A stretch of DNA of 64,000 nucleotides from Traorella massiliensis (GCF_900104665.1 NZ_LT629966.1:1-64000); one strand, 5' to 3'. Shown: positions 9,062 to 18,168, numbered from the stretch's first letter. Numbers and translations: made by a program. Notes: generated by a model not told the origin, from the letters alone.

Positions 9062-9090
9062 ATTATAACAAGTTCACCTTTAAAAGTAAA
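9062..9090 (-). promoter_or_regulatory. Promoter of the vanY-like/murI operon
   Basis: TTTACT, a 17-bp spacer and TATAAT preceded by TGT (extended -10) lie about 20 bp upstream of the start codon, downstream of the gerE terminator. Confidence 0.7.
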
Positions 9091-9118
9091 TAAAAGAAAA
9101 GGGGAATGATGATCCCCT
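9090..9118 (-). terminator. Terminator after gerE
   Basis: Stem AGGGGA/TCCCCT (9100-9118) with a 7-nt loop is followed on the minus strand by TTTCTTTTATTT. It closes the cvpA-mutS2-uvrC-gerE run. Confidence 0.85.
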
Positions 9119-9326
9119 ATTCATCTAACTCAATTTGATGACATCTCAAAAGCTCTAGAACAGCCTGTGTGCGTGAACTCACATTCAGCTTTAATATGAC
9201 ATTTGAAATATGATTACGTACTGTTTTATCGCTAATACTCATTTTATAAGCTATTTCTTTTGTAGAATAATTTTTCAAAAGATAACGAAAAACTTCACTT
9301 TCACGTGGAGTGCAAATTTTTTGCGT
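9117..9326 (-). CDS. gerE: GerE-type LuxR-family regulator with an ACG start
   Basis: A 69-residue protein made only of a LuxR/GerE helix-turn-helix. TPRESEVFRYLLKNYSTKEI, the recognition region SISDKTVRNHISNV and SSRTQAVLELLR match Bacillus GerE (74 residues), a late mother-cell sporulation regulator. Synteny agrees, since it lies between uvrC and the racemase gene. No ATG, GTG or TTG opens the frame. An in-frame TAA sits immediately upstream, and the first internal ATG would remove the first helices. An AAAGGAGG site is six bases before an ACG (9324-9326), the best start position. The gene either starts weakly at ACG or has lost its start by an ATG-to-ACG change. The coding frame itself is intact. 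Confidence 0.8.
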   Translation of the reverse strand, partial: TQKICTPRESEVFRYLLKNYSTKEIAYKMSISDKTVRNHISNVILKLNVSSRTQAVLELLRCHQIELDE

Positions 9327-9359
9327 AAGATTCCTCCTTTAAACCATAGTATGCACGAA

Positions 9360-11129
9360 TCAATGATTGTCTAAGGTTTTTTGCCCAACTAGCTCCAAGA
9401 CATTTTCCGCAACATTGGCAGGAAGGAACTCTTTTAGCTCTTCTAAAGTAGCGTTACGAAGATTTTTGATCGTCTTGTATTTTTTCCAAATCTGTTTTTT
9501 ACGTACTTCTCCAACACCTTCGATGTCATCTAAAATACTTTTGTTCATGGCTTTGCTGCGTAGCTTCCGATGGTATGTAATCGCATAGCGGTGTACTTCA
9601 TCTTGCAGGGTTGTCAGGAAAAAGAAAAGCGGACTGTCTTTTTCAATTTCAATCACTTCCCCATTTTTATCTAATAAACGGCTAGTACGATGCTTATCAT
9701 CCTTGACAAGACCTGCTATCAAAATGTCGATTCCTAAAGAATCCAATACTTCTTTTGCCGCTTCAATCTGCTGCCACCCGCCATCAACGATCAACAAATC
9801 ACTCATTGGCTGTTTTTCCATCAGTTTTCGATAATAGCGACGGTATAGTACCTCCTTCATCGAATCCATATCACTGCGATATTCATCTAAGCGATACAAT
9901 CGATAATCGGCCTTGGAAGGTTCACCGTCTTTAAAAACGACGACCCCGCTGCAATTAAAGGCTCCTGAAATATGCGAATTATCGATCATTTCAATCGTAT
10001 GAATTTCTCTATTAAAAAAGCTAGAAAGATCTTTCATTGCCTGTGATTTACGATTTTCATCTCGCTGAAGCGTTTCAATCTGTTCATGAAGCGTCTTTTT
10101 CGCATTTTCTACCACCATATCAACCAGCTGTTTTTTATTTCCCTGCTTTGGCTGAATAATTTTCGCATCTAATACTTCTTCAATACCTTCAACATTGATA
10201 TCAAAAGGTAATAAGATCTCATCAGGTAAAATATTTTTTTCGTAGTATTGAACAAGAAAACTCATAAAAGTTGTCTGTGGATCCTCCACAAGCGGCTGAA
10301 CAGAAAAAGAACGATTTAAGATCTTCCCATCATGAAGAATAAAATTCTGGATCGAAATATACCCATATTCTTCATAATAAGCAAATACATCACGATTCTT
10401 ACGATCTTTAAATTGTACCTTTTGCTGCTGGGTAACATGTTTGATCGCTTCGATCAATTCATGTTTTTCCTTTGCTTTTTCAAAATTAAGAGACTCACTC
10501 GCTTCATTCATTTCAGCTGTTAACTGATGAAGGATATCTGCAGTGTCTCCCTTAAGAAAACGTCTGACCTTTTTTATCATTTCTTCTTTTACATCATCTT
10601 CTATCTTTTTTTCACAATATCCCAGACATTCATGAATGTGATAATACAAACAGACTTTTTTAGGTAAATGCTGACACTTTCTCAAAGGAAATAAACGATT
10701 TAAAAGATCTTTTGTCTGATAAGCCGCTGAAGAATCCGGAAATGGTCCAAAATACTCCGCTTTTTTATCTTTGATATTGCGTACCACGCTCAATGCAGGA
10801 GCATGATCTTTTGTCAACTTTAAATAAGGATAGCTTTTATCATCCATGAACATGATGTTAAAGCGGGGACGATATTGCTTAATAAGGTTAAATTCAAGAA
10901 GCAGCGCTTCTTTTTCACTGGATGTAACGATTGTTTCAAAATCATCAATTTGTGAAACGAGCTTTGTTGTCTTATAGTTATGAGAACCTACAAAATAAGA
11001 ATGAACACGATTTTTTAACTTAATCGCTTTCCCAACATAGATAATCTCGCCCTCTTTGTTCTTCATCAGATAACAGCCAGGTTTTAAGGGCAAGAGTTCT
11101 AATTTCTGTCTAATCTTTTCACTTGCCAT
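9360..11129 (-). CDS. uvrC: Excinuclease ABC subunit C
   Basis: A 589-residue nucleotide-excision-repair nuclease that makes both incisions with UvrAB. The N-terminal GIY-YIG domain reads KPGCYLMKNKEGEIIYVGKA (about 16-35). The UvrB-interacting UVR helix pair lies near 200-235 (ADILHQLTAEMNEASESLNF). The C-terminal RNase H-like nuclease domain contains EMIDNSHISGA and LLIVDGG. A helix-hairpin-helix tail contains IEGVGEVRKKQIW. The ATG at 11129 follows AAAGGGTGG. A GTG nine bases upstream is less likely. The start overlaps the 3' end of mutS2, so the two are in one transcript. Confidence 0.97.
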   Translation of the reverse strand: MASEKIRQKLELLPLKPGCYLMKNKEGEIIYVGKAIKLKNRVHSYFVGSHNYKTTKLVSQIDDFETIVTSSEKEALLLEFNLIKQYRPRFNIMFMDDKSYPYLKLTKDHAPALSVVRNIKDKKAEYFGPFPDSSAAYQTKDLLNRLFPLRKCQHLPKKVCLYYHIHECLGYCEKKIEDDVKEEMIKKVRRFLKGDTADILHQLTAEMNEASESLNFEKAKEKHELIEAIKHVTQQQKVQFKDRKNRDVFAYYEEYGYISIQNFILHDGKILNRSFSVQPLVEDPQTTFMSFLVQYYEKNILPDEILLPFDINVEGIEEVLDAKIIQPKQGNKKQLVDMVVENAKKTLHEQIETLQRDENRKSQAMKDLSSFFNREIHTIEMIDNSHISGAFNCSGVVVFKDGEPSKADYRLYRLDEYRSDMDSMKEVLYRRYYRKLMEKQPMSDLLIVDGGWQQIEAAKEVLDSLGIDILIAGLVKDDKHRTSRLLDKNGEVIEIEKDSPLFFFLTTLQDEVHRYAITYHRKLRSKAMNKSILDDIEGVGEVRKKQIWKKYKTIKNLRNATLEELKEFLPANVAENVLELVGQKTLDNH

Positions 11130-13419
11130 GTCGACCACCCTTTAAAGTTACAACGGTTGCTCCTGTGCCGCCTTCACCTTCACCACCGATACGCCAGCTC
11201 TCAACATATTTATTTTTCTTCAGATAATCCCAGATAGCACTTCTCAATGCTCCACTGCCCACTCCATGAATGATCCTGACAGATGAAAGTGAATTGGCAA
11301 GAGCTGTATCCAGGAATTTATCAACGATTGAAATCGCATCAATGACCCTTTCACCGATCACATTACATTCCATAGAAGCACGAGTATGCGTTCTGGAAGA
11401 AACGGCAGCCTTCTTTTTAACACTTTTCTCTTTCTTTTTCTGGGTATGGGTACAATCCGATGGATCAAGCTTCATCTTCATACCATTTGCAAACACAAGA
11501 AGATACTTAGGTTTTACTTCCAAGACCTCACCATAATAATTATATCGTTTGATCATGACTGAATCACCGACATGGAATACCTCATCACTGGGACCTTTTT
11601 CTTCCTCTTCCACCAGATCATTTAATTGAGAGCGAATTTCCAGGAGTTCATGTACCTTTGCATCTGCTTTAGAACGCATTTCTGATAGAATCTCATCACT
11701 TCTTTCTTTCGCTTCTTCAACAATTTCCTGTGCCTCAAGCTGGGCAGATTCCATCATCTTTTCACGTTCTTCTTCAAATCTTTTTTCCTTTTCTAAAAGA
11801 TTCTTCTCTTTTTCTTTTAAGCTTTCACTTTGAAGCTCAAGCTTTTCTTTCATCTGCAAATTTTCATTCATTAAATCATTGAGCCGAACGATCAGCTTTT
11901 CATCTTCAGTCTCATTTTCTTCTTTGATCTTACGAGCTTCTTCAATAATATGTGGATCAAGACCAAAATGAGCTGCAATAGAAAGAGCATTTGACTGTCC
12001 GCTCATCCCTTCGATATAACGATAAGTTGGCCGCATCTTTTCCATATCAAATTCAACGCTGCTACATAAGACCTCGGGCCATTTCCCAGAAACTGATTTT
12101 AACTTTGAATAATGAGTCGTAGCTAAAACCATACATCTTTTCTTTCTTAAATCATCTAAAACGGCAATTGCCAGCGCTTCGCCCTCTTTAGGATCCGTAC
12201 CGCTTCCAAGCTCATCAAGGATAACAAGCGAATGTTCACTTACTTTATGAGTGATCATTGCTAATTTTGAAATATGGGCACTGAATGTTGACAAGGACTG
12301 TTCAATAGATTGTTCATCACCAATATCAATAAAAATATCATCAAATTTAGGTATCGTTATTTCATCGGCACTTACTGGAAAACCACAGTAACTCATCAAT
12401 ACAAAAAGGCCGATCGTCTTTAAAGTAACACTTTTTCCTCCCGTATTACTACCCGTAATCAAAAGAATCGTATGATCTTTCATTTCATACGTATTCGCAA
12501 CTACTTTTTTTGGATTGATCAAAGGATGGCGAGCTTTTTTCATATAAATATGTCGCTCATCATTTAAAGTGGCAACACACCCCTGTATCTCATGAGCATA
12601 ATGAGCTTTCGCAAAGATACAATCCAAAAGTGCCAGCGTTTCACAATTGGCAATCAAAGCATCTCCGTGCTTTTTAACCTCTTGTGACAACTCAAACAAG
12701 ATTCGCTTCATTTCTTCTTCTTCACTGCTTTTCAAGGCTTGCAAACGATTATTGAGCTGTAAAAGAACCTCCGGCTCAATATAAGCTGTAGCACCAGATG
12801 CACTCTCACCGTGAATAAAACCACGAATACTATTCTTTTCAGAATTTTTCACCAAAACACAAACACGATCATTCCGTGTCGTGGTAATCGTATCCGTCAG
12901 CTTGGATGCATTAGCCTGAATAAATTTAGCTGTCTGAGCTGCAATATCACCTGTAACTGCCGCAATGGAACGACGAATACTTTTTAATTTCACTGATGCG
13001 TGATCATATAATTCATAACTGTTTGAAATACAAGATTCGATCTTTTCACTCAGTTTCAAATCGATCATCAATGACTCACCTAATTCATCCAGCACAGAAG
13101 CATTGCTTTCATGAAGATAACGTCGCATATTCTGACATCCTCTCATAAGTGCAGCACACTGCATCAATTCACGACAGTTGCATAACGCATCCTTCATTGC
13201 TACATCAACTGCCTCACGGACATCATAAACACCCCCAAAAGGAGGGTTTTCATTGACACGTAATATTTCAATAGCTTCCGCTGTTCTTGCAAGCTCAGTC
13301 TTGATTTTTAATCTCTCAAAACTTGGCTCTGTCTTCATTACCATGAAAGCCCCTAATGAAAATTGTGCATATTCAGCAATCTTCTTTTTAATTGTTTCTA
13401 ATTCTAATACATCATTCAT
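11119..13419 (-). CDS. mutS2: Endonuclease MutS2
   Basis: A 766-residue MutS-family ATPase that in Firmicutes acts on recombination intermediates and rescues collided ribosomes. The core contains Walker A TGSNTGGKS (about 335-343) and the ABC signature and Walker B region VILDELGSGTDPKEG (about 410-425). A long charged coiled coil follows (about 520-640). The C-terminal Smr nuclease domain contains IHGVGSGALR (about 717-726). No mismatch-binding MutS I domain is present, as expected. The gene overlaps cvpA upstream and uvrC downstream. Bacillus polX, normally beside mutSB, is absent. Confidence 0.96.
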   Translation of the reverse strand: MNDVLELETIKKKIAEYAQFSLGAFMVMKTEPSFERLKIKTELARTAEAIEILRVNENPPFGGVYDVREAVDVAMKDALCNCRELMQCAALMRGCQNMRRYLHESNASVLDELGESLMIDLKLSEKIESCISNSYELYDHASVKLKSIRRSIAAVTGDIAAQTAKFIQANASKLTDTITTTRNDRVCVLVKNSEKNSIRGFIHGESASGATAYIEPEVLLQLNNRLQALKSSEEEEMKRILFELSQEVKKHGDALIANCETLALLDCIFAKAHYAHEIQGCVATLNDERHIYMKKARHPLINPKKVVANTYEMKDHTILLITGSNTGGKSVTLKTIGLFVLMSYCGFPVSADEITIPKFDDIFIDIGDEQSIEQSLSTFSAHISKLAMITHKVSEHSLVILDELGSGTDPKEGEALAIAVLDDLRKKRCMVLATTHYSKLKSVSGKWPEVLCSSVEFDMEKMRPTYRYIEGMSGQSNALSIAAHFGLDPHIIEEARKIKEENETEDEKLIVRLNDLMNENLQMKEKLELQSESLKEKEKNLLEKEKRFEEEREKMMESAQLEAQEIVEEAKERSDEILSEMRSKADAKVHELLEIRSQLNDLVEEEEKGPSDEVFHVGDSVMIKRYNYYGEVLEVKPKYLLVFANGMKMKLDPSDCTHTQKKKEKSVKKKAAVSSRTHTRASMECNVIGERVIDAISIVDKFLDTALANSLSSVRIIHGVGSGALRSAIWDYLKKNKYVESWRIGGEGEGGTGATVVTLKGGRHGK

Positions 13420-14080
13420 GTGAATACCCTAACTTTTCTATAAAATCCTGAATTTCCTCATCACTATAACCATGTTCACTTAACAAATCTTTCAATTCCT
13501 GTAAATTTACCTGATCTAAAAGTGAATCAGACATAATATCAAAGTCATTTAAGACCTCACTGCCATACGTAAATACTCTTTCCTGAAGCATTTCAATATG
13601 TTGAAAAAAAGTATTTTCAATCACTTCGCTGCCATTTTGAATGATAGGCGTATGAAGCACAAACAGCAATACAAAACAAAGCAAAAACATCTCCACGACA
13701 CCAAACAATGCTCCCAGAAGAGAATTAGCAAAAGAAATAACTGGCAATTCTTTAAACAATAAAGCTATTGGCTTCAATAAAAAAATAACTAAAGAAGCTA
13801 CGATAACGATCAATACAAAAATTAAAATTTGATTTGCATAATTATAAAAGAAATCAGCTAATGGTGTATCCTGATAAGGAGCATAGCTTTGAGGAAGAAT
13901 ATGAAATACTTTTGAAAAAGCAGGTGCCAGATTCCATCCTATGATAACGATGACCACAAAAGAAAAACAACTTAACAGCTTGGAAAGAAAACCTTTTCTA
14001 TATCCTAAAAACACTAACAGTACAAATAAAATAAGCAGCAGTGGGTTAATCAATTGAATCATAAAATCTGAAATAACCAT
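13412..14080 (-). CDS. CvpA family membrane protein
   Basis: A 222-residue membrane protein with four predicted helices at about 12-30, 30-50, 75-105 and 112-145. A soluble acidic tail follows (SEHGYSDEEIQDFIEKLG). Topology and the GYRKGFLSKLLS stretch after helix one match the CvpA/YshB family. The family name comes from colicin V production, but its function in Firmicutes is not established. It overlaps mutS2 by 8 bp. In Bacillus yshB lies in the same cluster between zapA (next to rnhC) and mutSB. SD GAGGTGAT precedes the ATG. Confidence 0.85.
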   Translation of the reverse strand: MVISDFMIQLINPLLLILFVLLVFLGYRKGFLSKLLSCFSFVVIVIIGWNLAPAFSKVFHILPQSYAPYQDTPLADFFYNYANQILIFVLIVIVASLVIFLLKPIALLFKELPVISFANSLLGALFGVVEMFLLCFVLLFVLHTPIIQNGSEVIENTFFQHIEMLQERVFTYGSEVLNDFDIMSDSLLDQVNLQELKDLLSEHGYSDEEIQDFIEKLGYSHE

Positions 14081-14097
14081 GAAATCACCTCGTTTCT

Positions 14098-14140
14098 ATT
14101 TTAAAGCATCTATCCATCGAATGCAAATATGTGTTAAAAT
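14098..14140. promoter_or_regulatory. Divergent overlapping promoters for cvpA (-) and rnhC (+)
   Basis: On the minus strand TTGCAT (14121-14126), a 17-bp spacer and TAAAAT (14098-14103) form the cvpA-mutS2-uvrC promoter. On the plus strand TAAAAT (14135-14140) with an upstream TGT, an extended -10, lies six bases before the rnhC ATG. Both fit in a 66-bp intergenic space. RNA polymerase binding at one should interfere with the other. Confidence 0.75.
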
Positions 14141-14146
14141 AACTTT

Positions 14147-14980
14147 ATGGAAACTTATACAGAAAAACTTAACGATAACCAGATACAACTTTTAAAAAAG
14201 AAATACTATAACTATATTTCAGATAAAAAAATTCCTTACGCCCTTTTTCAAATCAAGCTTGAAGATTGTACCATCACTGTCTACACTTCAAAAAAAGCAG
14301 TATATCAAGGAGAAAAAGCTTCTTTATATCTCACCCAGCCTCTTGAAGAAGATGAAGCTGGAAGTGATGAAGTGGGCACAGGTGACTATTTTGGTCCGGT
14401 AACAGTCTGCGCTGTTTTAGTTAAAAAGGAAGATATCGCATTTCTAAAAGAACTCAAAGTAAATGACAGCAAGCAGATCAACGATGATCAAATTCGTCAA
14501 AAAGCTCCACTGCTTATAAAAAGACTGACTCATTCACTGCTTATTTTAGATAACATCAAGTATAACCAGATTCATACTACTAATAATATGAACCAGATAA
14601 AAGCTAAATTACACAATCAGGCCTATCTTCATCTTCAAAAGAAAGCTGGATCCTTACCTGAAAGATGTATCGTTGATCAATTTGCACCCAAAGATTTGTA
14701 TTATCGTTATCTTCAAAATGAACCGCATATCATCAACAACCTTACCTTTGAAACCAAAGCTGAAAGCAAATATCTCAGCGTTGCCTGTGCAAGCATGATT
14801 GCCCGTTATGCATTTTTATGCGCCTGGGATAAGATGGAAGAACATTATCAATGTACCATCCCTAAAGGAGCTGGTGCAGAAGTCGATCGCTTTGCAGCTG
14901 CTTTTGTTAATAAGTATGGTTATGAAGAATTATCAAAAATTGCCAAGATGCATTTTAAAAATACAGCTAAATTAAAGTAA
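14147..14980 (+). CDS. rnhC: Ribonuclease HIII
   Basis: A 277-residue enzyme that cleaves the RNA strand of RNA/DNA hybrids. It has the N-terminal TBP-like substrate-binding domain (residues 1-70) that separates HIII from HII. The catalytic block GSDEVGTGDYFGPV follows (about 75-88), giving the first Asp-Glu. Later acidic residues lie in VNDSKQI and IVDQFAP. Length is slightly below Bacillus RnhC (313). No ribosome binding site is visible. The extended -10 TAAAAT ends six bases before the ATG, which predicts a leaderless mRNA. It is divergent from cvpA, as opposed to co-directional. Confidence 0.95.
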   Translation: METYTEKLNDNQIQLLKKKYYNYISDKKIPYALFQIKLEDCTITVYTSKKAVYQGEKASLYLTQPLEEDEAGSDEVGTGDYFGPVTVCAVLVKKEDIAFLKELKVNDSKQINDDQIRQKAPLLIKRLTHSLLILDNIKYNQIHTTNNMNQIKAKLHNQAYLHLQKKAGSLPERCIVDQFAPKDLYYRYLQNEPHIINNLTFETKAESKYLSVACASMIARYAFLCAWDKMEEHYQCTIPKGAGAEVDRFAAAFVNKYGYEELSKIAKMHFKNTAKLK

Positions 14981-15011
14981 AACGCCAAAAGGTTCAAACA
15001 CTCTTGGCGTT
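14981..15011. terminator. Bidirectional terminator between rnhC and comEB
   Basis: Stem AACGCCAA/TTGGCGTT is followed by T runs on both strands, between convergent genes. Confidence 0.85.
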
Positions 15012-15019
15012 TTTATGAT

Positions 15020-15496
15020 TTATTTTATTTTTACATTAATTTCAACGGAATGATCCAATTGAACAAGTTCAACTCCGGCAGCTGCCAGCATCTTCTTGCT
15101 TGCAATGACATTATCCGTATTTGCATACTTATCAGATTCATATACGATTTTAGTAATTCCACTCTGGATAATAGCCTTTGCACATTCATTACATGGAAAA
15201 AGTGATACATATAACGTACAGCCACGACAGCTTTGTGAGCAATTAAGAATCGCATTTAATTCTGCATGAACGACATAAGGATATTTCGTATCATTACTTT
15301 TTCCTTCTCTTGCCCATGGAAAAACATCATCATCACAGCCAAATGGAAAACCATTGTAACCAATACCGATCACTCGGTGCTGTGAATTTACGATTGCTGC
15401 CCCTACCTGTGTAGAAGGATCTTTTGAACGCATGGCCGATAAATGTGCCAGTCCCATAAAATAATCGTCCCATGATAATACATTGCTACGTTTCAT
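15020..15496 (-). CDS. comEB: dCMP deaminase family protein (ComEB-like)
   Basis: A 158-residue zinc-dependent deaminase that converts dCMP to dUMP for thymidylate synthesis. The zinc site is complete: HAELNAI (His and catalytic Glu) and PCNECAKAI (two Cys). The N-terminal SWDDYFMGLAHLSAMRSKDP block is typical of ComEB/dCMP deaminase. The family is named after the late competence operon in Bacillus, but no comE genes are next to it here. It overlaps the upstream rhomboid gene by four bases (ATGA), which suggests coupled translation. Confidence 0.93.
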   Translation of the reverse strand: MKRSNVLSWDDYFMGLAHLSAMRSKDPSTQVGAAIVNSQHRVIGIGYNGFPFGCDDDVFPWAREGKSNDTKYPYVVHAELNAILNCSQSCRGCTLYVSLFPCNECAKAIIQSGITKIVYESDKYANTDNVIASKKMLAAAGVELVQLDHSVEINVKIK

Positions 15497-16788
15497 TTTT
15501 TCTCCTGCCTTTCCTGAATGACAAGTTGAGTCAATAGTTCTTTATATCCATTTTCACCTTGAGAAGCCATCTGAGCATCATAACGGTCTAATAAATAATC
15601 GGCATAGAAATCAAGATGCAGCTGCTCTGCTGAATAAATGATTTTCGCATCTGTACCCCCATAAATAGGTGTAATACGAGATACAAACGGGATACATGCA
15701 CAGCAACCAATTAATACAGCCCCAAAAGCGATATACACATGACGTTTAAATGATTTTAATTTAGCCTGATTAGAGAAGCAGATACCCAGTGCCAGGCCAC
15801 TGATAAAACCTCCAAGATGTCCAAGCATTGAAATATTTGGCATCATAGAAATAAATAAGTTAATCACTAAAGTTGAAATATAACTGCTCAAAATACGTGG
15901 ATTTTTATAACCGCCTTCACTAAAAAGAAGCACACTATAAACACCTAATAGTCCAAATAATCCTCCACTGATACCTACAGTTACGATATTCCCGTCACCA
16001 ATCAAGACAAAAAGATTCCCTACGATTATCGATACCAGCATCGTAATGATATACTGGCTTCTTTTTAACCTTCTCTCAATAACAACCCCAAGATTCATCA
16101 AGGCAATCATATTCATCAGTAAATGCCACATATCAATATGAATAAATCCTGAAGTTAATAATCGCCAATATTCAAAAGCACTAATGACATTCATCTTGTA
16201 ATAAGCACCCGCCATGATTGCCGCTGTAATTTCATCACCTGGAATAAAGACCAAGAACTTTACGATCAAAAACATGACAACACATATAACCATAAAAGTA
16301 AAAGTTACCTTTGGTAACATATTTCTTTCTCTTAAAGAAGAGTAATACTGACTCCGTGCTTTCTGCTGTAGAACTTTGGTTAAATGCCGTTTTTCCTGTG
16401 AAACATTTTTTACCTTCCTGACTACATGATCAATTCCTTCAAATGTTTCAAGCAAAAAACTATCTACCGGCATATCTTCAATAATCGGTATCTGAATCAG
16501 CTGTTGATATTCAAAACGGCTGCTTTGACGATTCGTATTCAAGATCAGGCACTTCACAGCCATTGTAAAAGTAGATAAGATTGCCCGATAAACCTGTCCA
16601 AATACGCTTTCATTGATATTTGCCTGTGTATAAAGCTCATTTGTAATACAGATGAGCGGATATTTCTGTTTTAGGTTTACCAGCCAATAATCCTGGGTTG
16701 GCAATCCCTTGATATTTACGATCTGATAATCATATTTGTTGACTAAAAATGTCAGCAGCTGAAGACCATAAACCTGTTTTTCTTCCAT
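15493..16788 (-). CDS. Rhomboid family intramembrane serine protease (GluP/YqgP-like)
   Basis: A 431-residue membrane protease. An N-terminal soluble domain of about 170 residues precedes a six- or seven-helix rhomboid core. The core shows the HxxxN motif in DMWHLLMNMIAL, the catalytic serine in GISGGLFGLLG and the catalytic histidine in LGHLGGFISG. A short C-terminal tail of about 60 residues follows. The layout resembles Bacillus YqgP/GluP, but the tail lacks obvious TPR repeats. It is preceded by AAGGAGG and follows the pseudouridine synthase gene directly. Confidence 0.9.
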   Translation of the reverse strand: MEEKQVYGLQLLTFLVNKYDYQIVNIKGLPTQDYWLVNLKQKYPLICITNELYTQANINESVFGQVYRAILSTFTMAVKCLILNTNRQSSRFEYQQLIQIPIIEDMPVDSFLLETFEGIDHVVRKVKNVSQEKRHLTKVLQQKARSQYYSSLRERNMLPKVTFTFMVICVVMFLIVKFLVFIPGDEITAAIMAGAYYKMNVISAFEYWRLLTSGFIHIDMWHLLMNMIALMNLGVVIERRLKRSQYIITMLVSIIVGNLFVLIGDGNIVTVGISGGLFGLLGVYSVLLFSEGGYKNPRILSSYISTLVINLFISMMPNISMLGHLGGFISGLALGICFSNQAKLKSFKRHVYIAFGAVLIGCCACIPFVSRITPIYGGTDAKIIYSAEQLHLDFYADYLLDRYDAQMASQGENGYKELLTQLVIQERQEKK

Positions 16789-16789
16789 G

Positions 16790-17704
16790 CTAGTCCTCCT
16801 TACTTCTCAGTTCATCCAATATATTTGAAAACTGTTCAGGTAAAGGTGCTTCGACAACCACCTTTTCATGCGTAGAAGGATGAACAAAGGTCAGCTGATG
16901 CGCATGAAGCATCTGTCCGCCACAATCTCTTGTTTTCCGATAAGAATATTTCGGATCTCCCATAACTGGATGACCGATATATTGCATATGTACACGAATC
17001 TGATGAGTGCGTCCCGTTTCAAGTGAACACTCTACCAAAGTATACTCTTTAAAACGTTCAATGACCTTAAAATGAGTAATCGCTTGTTTTGAATTTTTAG
17101 CTGTTACACACATTTTCTGCCGGTCTTTTGGGTCACGCCCGATCGGAGCATCAATCGTTCCATAATCGTGTTCCATAACACCATGAACTAGCGCATAATA
17201 AAGTCTTGAAACACTCTTGTTCTTTAATTGTTCAGCTAAAGAAAGATGTGCTTTATCGTTTTTAGCAACTATCAGCAGACCTGTCGTATCTTTATCAATA
17301 CGATGAACGATACCAGGACGTAAAACGCCATTGATACCAGAAAGATCCTTACAATGATACAAAAGAGCATTCACAAGCGTATCCCGCTGATTTGCAAGTG
17401 TCGGATGAACGATCATTCCCTTGGGCTTATTGATAACGATCACATCCTGATCTTCATAACAAATATCTAATTGAATATCCTGTGGCTTTGTTTCTAATTC
17501 AATTTCATCATCATAATTTAATTCAAGGTGATCATTTTCTTTAACTCTAGTATTTGCCCTGCATGGAACACCATTCAGTAAAACACATTCATCTAAAATA
17601 AGATTTTGAATATAGCTGCGGCTTACATCTTCTAACTTAGCAGCTACTTTATCTACTCTTTCATTTGCATCCTCTGCACTTACTACATATTCACTATGCT
17701 TCAT
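16790..17704 (-). CDS. RluD-type 23S rRNA pseudouridine synthase
   Basis: A 304-residue RluA-family pseudouridine synthase. An S4 RNA-binding domain (about 12-75) precedes the catalytic domain. The signature HRIDKDTTGLLIVAKND contains the catalytic Asp (about residue 137). The C-terminal GRTHQIRVHMQYIGHPVMGD block is also present. The gene order lspA-rluD (ylyB) is widespread in Firmicutes, and lspA overlaps it by 11 bp here. The exact target uridines cannot be fixed from sequence. Confidence 0.94.
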   Translation of the reverse strand: MKHSEYVVSAEDANERVDKVAAKLEDVSRSYIQNLILDECVLLNGVPCRANTRVKENDHLELNYDDEIELETKPQDIQLDICYEDQDVIVINKPKGMIVHPTLANQRDTLVNALLYHCKDLSGINGVLRPGIVHRIDKDTTGLLIVAKNDKAHLSLAEQLKNKSVSRLYYALVHGVMEHDYGTIDAPIGRDPKDRQKMCVTAKNSKQAITHFKVIERFKEYTLVECSLETGRTHQIRVHMQYIGHPVMGDPKYSYRKTRDCGGQMLHAHQLTFVHPSTHEKVVVEAPLPEQFSNILDELRSKED

Positions 17705-18161
17705 TTTTCTTCACACCTTCTAAGATAAAAGACAATATTAAAATACCGACACCTAAACAGAGAAATATATCGGCAACATTAAAAATCGGAAAATCATAGC
17801 CAAAAATATCAAACGATAAAAAATCAACAACATACTGCAACCGCAAGCGATCAATAAAATTCCCTATCGTACCGCCCATCATCATCACAATGCCCCATTT
17901 TCCTAAAGCATCACATTCAGAACTGCGATAATAAGAAATCATAATAACTAAAGCAACAAGTGTAATGACATAAAAAACAGCCATGCTTCCGCCTTCCATA
18001 ATACTCCATGCTGCTCCTGTATTCTGTACATAAGTGATCGAAAAGAAACCAGATATGATATCAATTGAATCAAAAAGCTGCATGTTTGAGGAAATTGCAA
18101 GTTTTGTTAACTGATCAATAATTAAAATTAATATAAAAGCTACTATATGTTTACGTTTCAT
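17694..18161 (-). CDS. lspA: Lipoprotein signal peptidase (signal peptidase II)
   Basis: A 155-residue inner-membrane aspartyl protease that removes signal peptides from prolipoproteins. Four membrane helices are visible. Catalytic aspartates lie in GGTIGNFIDRL and VVDFLSF, and in FNVADIFLCLG. The ATG at 18161 (MKRKH) was chosen. A strong extended -10 TATAAT lies seven bases upstream and there is no Shine-Dalgarno, so the mRNA probably starts at or next to this ATG. An upstream in-frame ATG overlaps the -10 and cannot be in the transcript. Confidence 0.95.
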   Translation of the reverse strand: MKRKHIVAFILILIIDQLTKLAISSNMQLFDSIDIISGFFSITYVQNTGAAWSIMEGGSMAVFYVITLVALVIMISYYRSSECDALGKWGIVMMMGGTIGNFIDRLRLQYVVDFLSFDIFGYDFPIFNVADIFLCLGVGILILSFILEGVKKNEA

Positions 18162-18168
18162 GCTAGAC

